From the NCBI GenBank assembly GCA_002479245.1, contig DLMG01000285.1, positions 1 through 12,590 on the forward strand: a stretch of 12,590 bases of DNA, given 5' to 3'. This document shows positions 1-6,472 of this stretch, one piece after another. How positions within the stretch are numbered: the stretch's first letter is position 1; each line of letters starts with the position of its first letter. A program made the translations under genes and the position numbers. This DNA comes from Verrucomicrobia subdivision 3 bacterium UBA7542. Its GTDB lineage: Bacteria; Verrucomicrobiota; Verrucomicrobiia; Limisphaerales; UBA11358. A model generated the notes under the pieces. That model was not told where the DNA came from. It saw nothing but the letters and a program-made list of their open reading frames with translations, and did not search any database.

Positions 1-468
1 GGCAATCTTTACGCGCTGCGACCGGACGGTTCGGAACGCTGGCGTTTGCACACCGGCGGCGTGACCGAGTCCTCGCCGGTCCTCGACGAAAGCGGGAACC
101 TTTACCTGGCGGTTGGTGCCTGTCTCTGGTCGGTTGACCGGAACGGAAAAAAACGGTGGGATTGTTGTTCGGCGGTCCCCGTAGATGCCACTCCCGCCGT
201 GGCCGCAAACGACGAGGTTTATTTTTCCGCGCCGTGGCGGAGCCTGTTCGCCTTTCAAAACGACCGCACCGATTTGTGGCACTTCTCCACGGCCGCGAAT
301 CTCGTCGCTTCGCCGGTCATTGGCGACGACGGAACCATTTATGTCTGCGACGGCATGTTTTTGCGTGCCATCAATTCCACCAACGAGCTGGCGCCGCCGG
401 CAAAAAGTTCATGGCCGATGTTCCGCGCCAACGCCCGACACACCGGCCGGGTGCAAAGAGTGAATTGA
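1..468 (+). CDS. PQQ-like beta-propeller repeat protein (3' part only)
   Basis: The reading frame is open from the first base, so the start lies upstream; 155 residues are visible. Repeated blade signatures are seen: GNLYALRPDGSERWR at the very start, then GNLYLAVGACLWSVDRNGKKRW and GTIYVCDGMFLRAI. These are the Gly-x-[IL]-Tyr-x-x-x strands of the PQQ-like/WD40-like propeller family (PQQ_2/PQQ_3 type). The chain ends with WPMFRANARHTGR, a motif common in secreted propellers of Verrucomicrobiota and Planctomycetota. No catalytic residue can be pointed out; such proteins are usually exported, and cofactor binding should not be assumed. The signal peptide, if any, is outside the window. The next gene is convergent. 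The family call is firm, the biological role unknown. Confidence 0.85.
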   Translation, partial: GNLYALRPDGSERWRLHTGGVTESSPVLDESGNLYLAVGACLWSVDRNGKKRWDCCSAVPVDATPAVAANDEVYFSAPWRSLFAFQNDRTDLWHFSTAANLVASPVIGDDGTIYVCDGMFLRAINSTNELAPPAKSSWPMFRANARHTGRVQRVN

Positions 469-521
469 ACGGCTTCCAGGGTTTATCCCGATTTCCGGCA
501 GCCATCGGGTGGAGCGCAATT

Positions 522-544
522 CTTGGGAGGCCGGCGCCCCCAAG
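522..544 (-). terminator. possible stem-loop between convergent genes
   Basis: CTTGGG (522-527) can pair with CCCAAG (539-544) around a GC-rich loop. It lies directly after the stop codon of the DUF2203 gene on the minus strand and 54 nt after the stop of the propeller gene on the plus strand. There is no T-tract on either side, so it is only a weak candidate for a shared transcription end. Confidence 0.25.
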
Positions 545-546
545 CG

Positions 547-930
547 TTACAGCCGTTCGCGCCCGCTGAAGCCGGTGTCGAGGTCGTGCCAGAATTCGAT
601 CTCCTCCTCGTCCTGTTCCCAGCAGAGGAAAACCTCCTTGCCCCCCATGATGGCGGGAAAATCAATCAAGCCGCGCTCCAAATCCTTGATGTAAATCCGG
701 CGGCGTTGAAATTCGCCGAGAACCTCCTGCATGTCCGCCAGCGCGCGAATCCAGTTGTTCACCGTTTCGCCGCCGATGTCGTTCCCCTGCTCCGTCAAAC
801 CGCTCAGCCGTTTGTCGAAGCGTTCCAATTCATGACGCAGCCGGTTGAGTCGCTCCAGCCATTTGCGAATTTGCGGCAACAGCGCATGCGCCTCGTCGCG
901 GGTGTAATGTTTGTCAAAACGATGTTCCAT
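547..930 (-). CDS. DUF2203 family protein
   Basis: 127 residues from ATG at 928-930. The frame stays open further upstream to 1017, but the conserved part begins at MEHRFDKHYT and the upstream stretch reads through an intergenic hairpin, so the short start is preferred. Family marks are clear: an N-terminal YTRDEAHALLPQIRKWL helix, a charged coiled-coil-like middle (residues about 20-50), a GGE segment, and a C-terminal core of DLERGLIDFPAI, EVFLCW and IEFWHDLDTGFSGR. DUF2203 is a small, probably cytoplasmic family with no established function. It lies 93 nt downstream of the basic mini-protein gene in the same orientation, so co-transcription is likely. No strong ribosome binding site is visible. 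Confidence 0.85.
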   Translation of the reverse strand: MEHRFDKHYTRDEAHALLPQIRKWLERLNRLRHELERFDKRLSGLTEQGNDIGGETVNNWIRALADMQEVLGEFQRRRIYIKDLERGLIDFPAIMGGKEVFLCWEQDEEEIEFWHDLDTGFSGRERL

Positions 931-962
931 GGGTTGGGCCCGGCCGGCTGGTGAAATAAATG

Positions 963-1001
963 CCGTTCGCGGCGGCGCGGTGGGCAACCGCACGCGAACG
1001 G
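963..1001 (-). other. nested hairpin between two minus-strand genes
   Basis: CCGTTCGCG (963-971) is a perfect inverted repeat of CGCGAACGG (993-1001). Inside it GCGGT (977-981) pairs with ACCGC (987-991) around a 5-nt loop. The structure lies in the 93-nt gap between the basic mini-protein gene and the DUF2203 gene. It has no T-tract, so a processing, stability or attenuation element is as likely as a terminator. Confidence 0.5.
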
Positions 1002-1023
1002 ATGAATCAATGCGCAAGCCAGA

Positions 1024-1125
1024 TTACTGCTGCCAGGTGCGCTTCTTGTGACGATTCAAGCGCAACTTCTTGCGCCGTTTGTGCTTGTTGATTTTTGCCT
1101 TGCGGCGTTTTTTTAATGAACCCAT
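1024..1125 (-). CDS. AURKAIP1/COX24-type basic mini-protein (small ribosomal-protein-like)
   Basis: 33 residues, ATG at 1123-1125 and TAA at 1024-1026. The chain starts [18 protein letters not shown] and continues [15 protein letters not shown]; about 60 percent is Lys/Arg/His. The pattern MGS-x-KKRR-K-x-K-x-HKRRK-x-LR-x-x-RH resembles the bacterial AURKAIP1/COX24 domain mini-proteins. In mycobacteria a protein of this type is the ribosomal protein bS22, and related short basic proteins occur in Bacteroidota. A role on the ribosome is therefore a reasonable inference, not shown here. The gene is followed by the DUF2203 gene. It is shorter than most gene-finder cut-offs and is easily missed. 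The upstream region holds no obvious Shine-Dalgarno sequence. Confidence 0.75.
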   Translation of the reverse strand: MGSLKKRRKAKINKHKRRKKLRLNRHKKRTWQQ

Positions 1126-1298
1126 AACGTGTTGCCCCAATGGAGTAATGGAGAATTGGAGTAATGCAAACCAAATTTTCAAAATAAATTTTCAATGGTC
1201 CGCCTTCCCCTCAACTTGGGCCCATTGCCGCGGCTGGCTTGACCGGCGGATCCACCCGACGCCTCACGGAAGCGATGTCCCCCGCCCGGGCGGGAAAA
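1126..1298. other. short intergenic region with direct repeats and a GC palindrome
   Basis: No gene is visible. GGAGTAATG occurs twice (1142-1150 and 1158-1166), separated by 7 nt, followed by an AT-rich stretch (about 1170-1197) holding ATTTTCAA twice; this could carry the promoter of the basic mini-protein gene on the minus strand. CCCGCCCGGGCGGG at 1281-1294 is a perfect 14-nt palindrome just past the end of the glycoside hydrolase relic; no T-tract follows on the minus strand. Confidence 0.4.
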
Positions 1299-3162
1299 TC
1301 ATTGGTTTTGTTTCGCACGGAAGAACGCGCGGGCGTTTGTTTTGACTGACGGATCGGTCAGGAGCAGGGCCCCCAGGTTGTTGGTCAGCACAAGAAATGG
1401 CGTCCAGTTCAGGCGGTCGGTGGATTTCTCAATGAAATACCGGCCACCAGTTTCGGAGTTAAACTCGAATTGATAGGTGTGCGTGCCGTCAATACCCAAG
1501 GAGATCAGCATCGGCGGCGGATAAACGATCCCGGCCAGGTCCTCCGAAAAATCCGGCAGCGGGAGTGTGAGGCTGCCTTTGATCGTGGCGGCTTCCGTCA
1601 TTCCGATGAAGGCCACACTGGCCGGGTCATACCATTCGGTAAAAAAGTTTTCTGCCGGCCAGTTGGTCATTATCACCATTTGTCCGTGCTGCAAGGGCAA
1701 GGTCGCGTTTGTCCCGCCAGCCGGAAAGGCGGCGTCAGGCTAAACCACGTAAAGCAATGATTCATGCGAACCGCGCATACCGATGGCCTCGGGTGAAGGC
1801 TGCCAGTTGGCGGCATAGGTCGCTGGAAGAACCTGGTTGAGCTGCACCCAATCGAGATAAAACCAGTCGTTGCCCGCGTTGGTGATGGTAATAATGTGTT
1901 TGCCGGCGGGCAGATTGACCGAAATGTCGGTGTTGTATTCTTCGTCCACGTCATAAGCGCCATCCAGGTTCGGAAGGTTGGTGCTGAAAAGCTGGGTGTT
2001 GTCCGCGAGCACGACCATGATTGAGCCGTCCGATACTGAATTCAGGTGCATGACCAACTGCGCGTTGTTGGTGAACCACGCGCTCAGTTGGAACGGCGTT
2101 TCAAATCCGAGCGCCAGATGCCATGAACAAAACTGTTCAGCTTGCCTGCGGAATAATTGGCGGCGAATGCGTTTGGAATGGCAAATTGCCCGGGGGTCAT
2201 ATCAGCCCATCCGCCATCCAAGGGGAGTTGCACGTTGAACGGCTGGCCGCCCGGTATCGGATCACCCACCGTTGACGGCGGCGTGCCCGAAGTTTGAAAA
2301 TTAATATTTATCCACGTGCCGTGTCCCCAGCCGGTGCGATTCAAAATGGCGCCGAGTGCTCAATAAACCGGATGGTCGTTTTCGCTGTCAATGATCTCCC
2401 AATACCACGACATGGCGGTGCCGACGGAACCGCCGAGCGCACCACCCCAGATGCCTTCGCGCCAGCCGCGCAGATAGAGATCATTGGTGCGGTTCCAACC
2501 TCGCCAGTCGGTGCCGAATTCTCCGATCATCACCGGTTTGCCGTAACGTTGCAGAAAGGATTGCGCGACCCCGGACAATTGAGTGGCCGGCCCAAGCTCT
2601 CCCTAGGAGTGATAAGCCGCAAAGTCGAGCTGCGGCAGTGACCAGATTTCCGGGCGGTCGCTGCTGCCGGTGAGGCTCGTCGTGACGAGATGGCCAAAGA
2701 AGTCGTTGGTGTGCATCCAGCCGCCCATCACACCGTGCCAGGCCGCGACATTGGTGGAGTTCAGATAGGCGTAATCGTTGTCAATCTCGTTGAAATATTC
2801 CCACGCAAGCAGATTTTGACTATAACCGTAGCGGGCGATGAGATAGCGCAGGCTTTTGGGTAAATTTTTATGGCTGTCGCGTTGGTGAAGAAATCGTTCG
2901 CGGTCGTGCAGGGTCCGCCGTTGGTAATGTTGTAAGGATTCTGCGGCCAGACATTATTGCCGCCCCAATAATCGGGCTCCGTTGCGAACATACCGTGGTA
3001 ATCGAGGCAAAGCAGCAGGTAAATGCCGCGTTGTTCGGCCAGTTGAAACACGTAGTCCAGTTGCCAGGCCGGCTGTAGCGAATAGTTGTTCAGTGAAGCA
3101 ACTGTATCTTCAATGCCAAAAGCCCACGGGCACCCGCTCTTGAAATCCCGCGTGTGTGACAC
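1299..3162 (-). pseudogene. GH5-like (clan A) glycoside hydrolase, degraded
   Basis: Five pieces in two frames join into one protein. The start of the piece is arbitrary (GTG at 3162); recognisable similarity begins near 3090 with NYSLQPAWQLDYVFQLAEQ, so the signal peptide and first barrel strands are missing. Then follow LLLCLDYHGMF, LLAWEYFNEIDN (acid/base Glu codon 2786-2788), LPQLDFAAYHS, and KPVMIGEFGTDWRGW (nucleophile Glu codon 2519-2521). After these come a beta-sandwich-like region (WFYLDWVQLNQVL) and a C-terminal FIEKSTDRLNW...AFFRAKQNQ domain typical of secreted Verrucomicrobiota proteins. Lesions: 1-nt frameshift near 2857-2862, TAG 2603-2605, TGA 2360-2362 (apparent Ser TCA to TGA), frameshift near 2100-2104 (AAA where AAAA would restore frame), TAG 1740-1742. 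The original enzyme was probably a secreted polysaccharide hydrolase; its substrate cannot be told. Confidence 0.87.
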
Positions 3163-3164
3163 AC
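3152..3164. promoter_or_regulatory. small palindrome upstream of the HTH gene, possible operator
   Basis: GTGTGT (3152-3157), a central G, and ACACAC (3159-3164) form a perfect 6+1+6 palindrome 36 nt before the ATG of the helix-turn-helix gene. Its position suits autoregulation, but nothing else supports it, and simple GT/AC sequence can arise by chance. Confidence 0.2.
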
Positions 3165-3200
3165 CCGCCCTGACTCAGCTTCGCATAAAGTCTCCGTTGC

Positions 3201-3551
3201 ATGAATGGTGAACAGAAAGATTTTTTGAGAGTCACGCCGCCAGCCAGTTTGGACGCACTGGAAAACAGCGTGCGGGGCGAACCAGGTTTCATTGATGAAA
3301 AGCAACTGCTGGTCCGGCTGCCCGTGAGCCGCCGGACTCTGGGCAACTGGAAAGCTAAAGGAATGCTGCCCTTTATCAAGATCGGCAGACGTTGCCTGTA
3401 TGACTGGGCGAGCGTGCAAGCTCCTACGGCGACAGCGAGGAGGACCGTCGTGAGCGGCCGGCGCGTGCATTCCACTCGATATAATTGGCCCCTGTCTGAT
3501 AACGGCGCAAGAAGCGCTTTGGCTTTTTGGCCTGGAGCAAAAAAGTCCTGA
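3201..3551 (+). CDS. small helix-turn-helix (excisionase/MerR-like) DNA-binding protein with repeat-derived tail
   Basis: 116 residues. Residues about 30-72 (FIDEKQLLVRLPVSRRTLGN, then WKAKGMLPFIKIGRRCLYDW) match the short winged-HTH of excisionase-family proteins: a helix with 'SRRTLxNW', then a 'G-x-x-P-x-I-x-IGRR-x-LYDW' wing. Such proteins are DNA-binding and often stand alone or near mobile elements. Homologues usually stop soon after the wing. Here residues about 70-82 are encoded by an interspersed repeat (3410-3451), and the last 30 residues run into the terminator of the opposite gene, so the C-terminus is probably not native. No integrase or recombinase lies nearby. A second ATG in another frame at 3205 gives no comparable product. 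Function as an excisionase is not implied. Confidence 0.65.
   Translation: MNGEQKDFLRVTPPASLDALENSVRGEPGFIDEKQLLVRLPVSRRTLGNWKAKGMLPFIKIGRRCLYDWASVQAPTATARRTVVSGRRVHSTRYNWPLSDNGARSALAFWPGAKKS
3410..3451 (+). repeat. interspersed repeat, copy 1 (inside the HTH gene)
   Basis: GAGCGTGCAA at 3410-3419 is followed by a 23-nt block (3421-3443) that recurs with one mismatch at 4875-4897. The block can form a hairpin between CTCCT and AGGAG. Compared with copy 2, it lacks the few extra bases between GTGCAA and CTCCTACGG. Confidence 0.65.
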
Positions 3552-3579
3552 TCTTGTGGGGTGTTCCCACAAGACCAGG
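3539..3579 (-). terminator. intrinsic terminator of the secreted-protein gene
   Basis: On the minus strand a 14-bp stem (3566-3579 with 3547-3560, one A/C mismatch, loop 3561-3565) is followed at once by ACTTTTTTGC (six T, 3539-3544). It lies 65 nt after the stop codon of the minus-strand gene ending at 3645. The TGA of the convergent HTH frame (3549-3551) falls inside the stem. Confidence 0.75.
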
Positions 3580-3644
3580 GGCGATTGAATACTTCTCATT
3601 CTACTCGCTTGCCGTCGCGGTAGAAGTCCCGGCGCACCGTGAGG

Positions 3645-4394
3645 TTACCAGTTCGGGAGCACCGTGATGTCATAGGTGATGTCTTCCGTGACATAGATGC
3701 CGCCAGGGCCGACCTCCCCGACAAAGTGAATCTTGTGTTTCCCTGGCGAAAGCGGGGACAGCATGAGATACACTCCATCCGCCACTGCGGGATAAATGGT
3801 CGTTCCCCCCGGAATGCACGTTACACCATTGAATACCGGAAGAAAGTTGCCGTGCTCCGCCGTGGTGTAGCTGAAAGGCGGAGACACCACGTTATAGATT
3901 GTGTTGGTCGGGTTGTCCAGACCGGCGACCGCCACTCCATCAATGGTGCAGGTGGTCGCCGTGACGGCACTCCACGCTCCCGTGGCCTCCGCCGCCAGTT
4001 CATCCGCTGTAAGCGAAGTCATCGGGCAACCGGTGTTATCCGCCTCGGCGCTCAGAATCGTAAAAAACAGCGGGGTTTTAGCGGGAATGATGACATGGTT
4101 GGTTACAGTGATGCTTCCGGGCGCTCCAGCCAGAAACAGCACGCGGCTGGCGGGTCCGGTGCAAATGCCCGGCTCACCCACCAATTCCACATAGTTCGTG
4201 TCCTGCCCCAGATTCCACTGCCACCACTTGGCCGACCATTCCTGGTAACTGAGTCCATAAGGCAGTGACGACGGCGGGAGGACCTGACCCGACGAGGACG
4301 AAGCTGCGATCACCAGCAGCAGGAGACCCGCCAAAGCCGAACCGAATCGAACGGGCCGGGGTATTAGCTTACTTAGTGTGAGTTGCTGTTTCAT
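3645..4394 (-). CDS. secreted protein of unknown function (WWQW family)
   Basis: 249 residues from ATG at 4392-4394; the frame is open further upstream but MKQQLTLSKLIPRPVRFGSA starts a clean signal peptide, with hydrophobic core LAGLLLLVIAASSSS (21-35) and likely cleavage near residue 36. A purine-rich GAAGAGAAAG lies upstream of this ATG. The mature protein begins with YGLSYQEWSAKWWQW (47-60), then VLFLAG (86-90), VIIPAKTPLFFTIL (101-114) and a C-terminal LSPGKHKIHFVGEVG...DITYDITV. I recall this layout from uncharacterised secreted proteins of several phyla, with no known function. Four cysteines (78, 123, 149, 193) could form two disulfides in the periplasm or outside. The gene stands alone, with a hairpin in its leader and an intrinsic terminator behind it. 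Confidence 0.75.
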   Translation of the reverse strand: MKQQLTLSKLIPRPVRFGSALAGLLLLVIAASSSSGQVLPPSSLPYGLSYQEWSAKWWQWNLGQDTNYVELVGEPGICTGPASRVLFLAGAPGSITVTNHVIIPAKTPLFFTILSAEADNTGCPMTSLTADELAAEATGAWSAVTATTCTIDGVAVAGLDNPTNTIYNVVSPPFSYTTAEHGNFLPVFNGVTCIPGGTTIYPAVADGVYLMLSPLSPGKHKIHFVGEVGPGGIYVTEDITYDITVLPNW

Positions 4395-4411
4395 TATTTG
4401 TTCTTTCTCTT

Positions 4412-4428
4412 CAGGCGCAAGGCGCCTG
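4412..4428 (-). other. leader hairpin of the secreted-protein gene
   Basis: CAGGCGC (4412-4418) and GCGCCTG (4422-4428) form a perfect 7-bp stem with loop AAG, 17 nt before the start codon on the minus strand and touching the purine-rich stretch that should serve as ribosome binding site. On the plus strand it is followed by T-rich sequence, but no plus-strand gene precedes it. Confidence 0.4.
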
Positions 4429-5277
4429 GTTTTGGTTTTTGGTTTTGAGCGACATCGCCCACCGAATGACAATGTACATACTGCGCACAAAAGCGCAAGC
4501 TGTTTTAATGAAAAGGTTAAGAATAATTAATTGAAGCTGACCGGATTGGTGAAAGAAGATTTCCTGACGTGCCGGGATAATTGTTAGAGCGAGTGGTGAC
4601 CGACATTCGGACGGGTTCACCGTTGTCTTGAGGGCGCAAGAATCGCCGGCTTTACTCTTCCCGTAACCCGTGTCTGACACTTTGATTAACTCGGTGCAGA
4701 CAGTTCCCAAAACGGCCTTTCGCAAAAAGGAGGGGAATTCACACACGAACGGCGGACGCGATTCTGCTCCCTACCGCACCACCCCGCCATGACGATCGGC
4801 CAAAAAACAAGAGAGTCCTCATTTGCCGGACACTCGCCACAATGCCTTTGTAACTGACGAGCGTGCAAAGCACACTCCTACGGCGACACCGAGGAGGCCA
4901 GCCGTAGCACAATCGGCAGAGGTGTTTTTATAGGCCCGAAAAATTCATGCCCTGCTTCGTAAAAGTGAAGGGGGTGTGGCCTAATATGTTTTTGCGCGGC
5001 CCGCCTCATCACCTCACATTGCCTTGGAGTGGCTCGCCTTTGCGGCGTGCCTTTACGCAGGACGCGCTTTGATTCGCCGGTCGGGGCTGAGAGACATGCC
5101 CCCAAACCGTCCTGCGCCACGCCAGCGTTAAAACCACTGATTTCAAATTGATTGCGTTTTGATTGCACTTTGGCAGGTCAACACGGGGACACACAAGGAA
5201 ACACAAACGAAGTGATAAAGTGGGCTATTCCATTGGCGTTATTGGCGGAAGTCGAGACAGGCCAAAACAGGCCAAAA
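4429..5277. other. gene-poor intergenic region
   Basis: About 850 nt without a convincing gene. Open frames here (minus 4411-4746 and 4878-5168) have no recognisable domain, no ribosome binding site and atypical composition. The region holds copy 2 of the repeat found in the HTH gene (4859-4907) and a short tandem ACAGGCCAAA x2 next to the end of hisG. It may be decayed sequence; upstream signals for the secreted-protein gene must lie near 4450-4560, but I cannot fix a promoter. Confidence 0.5.
4859..4907 (+). repeat. interspersed repeat, copy 2 (intergenic)
   Basis: GAGCGTGCAA (4859-4868), 6 extra bases, then the 23-nt block 4875-4897 that matches 3421-3443 with one difference. CTCCT-A-CGG pairs with CCG-AGGAG, with one bulged A, giving a small hairpin. 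Flanking sequence is unrelated to that of copy 1. Confidence 0.65.
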
Positions 5278-6153
5278 TCAATAAACCACCTTGTTCAGCG
5301 GATATTCGATGATGCCTTCCGCGCCAGCGGCTTTGAGTTGCGGAATCAATTCGCGCACGACGTGCTCGTCAATGATCGTCTCCACGGCCACCCAGCCCTT
5401 CAGGCTCAGGTTGGAAATGGTCGGGTTGCGCAACGCCGGCAAACTCTTGAGCAAGCTCTTAAGATTTTTCTTGGCAATGTTCATTTTCAAACCGACTTTC
5501 GCTTCGGCCTCCAGCGCGCCCTTCAGCAGCATCGAGAGCGTCTCGATTTTTTTCCGCTTCCAGGAATCCTTCCACGCGTCGTAATTGGCGATGAGCCGCG
5601 GCGTGGAACTGAGCAGTTCGTCCACGATGCGCAGCTTGTTCGCCCTCAGCGACGAGCCGGTCTCGGTGACTTCCACGATCGCGTCCACCAATTCGTGCGC
5701 CTTCACCTCGGTCGCACCCCAGGAAAATTCCACCTCGGCCGTTACACCGTTCTTCTTCAGATATTTCCTCGTCAGGTTGACCACCTCGGTGGCAATGCGC
5801 TTGCCCTCGAGGTCCTTCACCGATTTCACCGGCGAATCCTCCGGCACGCACAACACCCAGCGGGCCGGGCGGCGCGAAACCTTGCTGAACAGAAACTCGC
5901 CCACCTCGTGGACCTTCGAGCCGTTCTCGATGATCCAATCGTAACCGGTGATGCCGCAATCGAGATAGCCGTGCTCGACGTAGCGGCTGATTTCCTGCGC
6001 GCGAATCAGCCGGATTTCCAGCTCGTCGTCATCCACGTAGGGGATGTAGGAACGGGTGCTGACCTGGATGTTAAAGCCGGCCTTGGCCATTTTTTCAATG
6101 GTAGCCTCCTGCAAACTGCCCTTTGGCAGACCGAATCTTAATTTCTTGCTCAT
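5278..6153 (-). CDS. hisG: ATP phosphoribosyltransferase, long form
   Basis: 291 residues. Catalyses the first step of histidine synthesis, joining ATP and PRPP to give phosphoribosyl-ATP in the cytoplasm. Visible marks: N-terminal [10 protein letters not shown] (5-14), [11 protein letters not shown] (64-74), [14 protein letters not shown] (119-132), and the PRPP-binding loop [13 protein letters not shown] (157-169). A C-terminal regulatory domain (about 217-291, ending [13 protein letters not shown]) identifies the long, histidine-feedback type that does not need HisZ. Length is normal for this form. ATG at 6151-6153 directly precedes the conserved [14 protein letters not shown]; no clear Shine-Dalgarno sequence is seen. 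No other his gene is in the window, so the gene is not in a compact his operon here. Confidence 0.97.
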   Translation of the reverse strand: MSKKLRFGLPKGSLQEATIEKMAKAGFNIQVSTRSYIPYVDDDELEIRLIRAQEISRYVEHGYLDCGITGYDWIIENGSKVHEVGEFLFSKVSRRPARWVLCVPEDSPVKSVKDLEGKRIATEVVNLTRKYLKKNGVTAEVEFSWGATEVKAHELVDAIVEVTETGSSLRANKLRIVDELLSSTPRLIANYDAWKDSWKRKKIETLSMLLKGALEAEAKVGLKMNIAKKNLKSLLKSLPALRNPTISNLSLKGWVAVETIIDEHVVRELIPQLKAAGAEGIIEYPLNKVVY

Positions 6154-6472
6154 TCAAAAAAATTTTAACGCACAGGCGCGAATACCGTTTCGACGATTCC
6201 TTCCCGCGTGTGACGGGGTTAATCTGCCAACTCCGGCGCAGAAACGCCACCTTCTTCTTTTCGGCCTTTTCCTCCGGGCCAACGCGGCGAGCCATTTGCG
6301 GGCGTATGGTCCGAAAGAACGGACTTTAAAATGGAGCGCGGGTTGACCCCTCATTATCCATGCCGCAATTCTCCATGTCAGGGATGGACAAAGCCCCAGC
6401 CGCAGTTCAACATTCTTCGCGGCTGTTCAACCGCGTGACGGATGCCGTCTGGTCTGGTCAAATATTCTTGAA
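6154..6472. other. divergent intergenic region between hisG and the propeller-ABC block
   Basis: No gene supported. It should hold the promoters of hisG (minus) and of the plus-strand block. GCNGTTCAAC occurs twice at exactly 20-nt spacing (6402-6411 and 6422-6431), 41 nt before the first propeller's start, which would place both on one helix face; a regulator site is possible but unproven. A weak 5-bp hairpin (6309-6324) is followed by TTTAAAA. Confidence 0.35.

Noticed and set aside
940..1017. N-terminal extension of the DUF2203 frame, with a tRNA-like peptide look (VRVRLPTAPP)
   Set aside because: No tRNA cloverleaf could be built; the sequence is a hairpin, and the family begins at the ATG at 930.
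1281..1294. GC palindrome as terminator of the hydrolase relic
   Set aside because: Perfect palindrome but no loop and no T-tract on the minus strand.
4411..5168. Two minus-strand open frames in the gap between the secreted-protein gene and hisG
   Set aside because: No domain or signal peptide; one overlaps the leader of the secreted-protein gene.
5152..6141. 329-codon open frame on the plus strand
   Set aside because: Shadow of hisG; composition rich in His/Arg/Gln as usual for antisense frames of GC-rich genes.
6095..6295. Lys-rich 66-codon frame on the minus strand upstream of hisG
   Set aside because: Overlaps the hisG start by about 60 nt, no recognisable family and no ribosome binding site.
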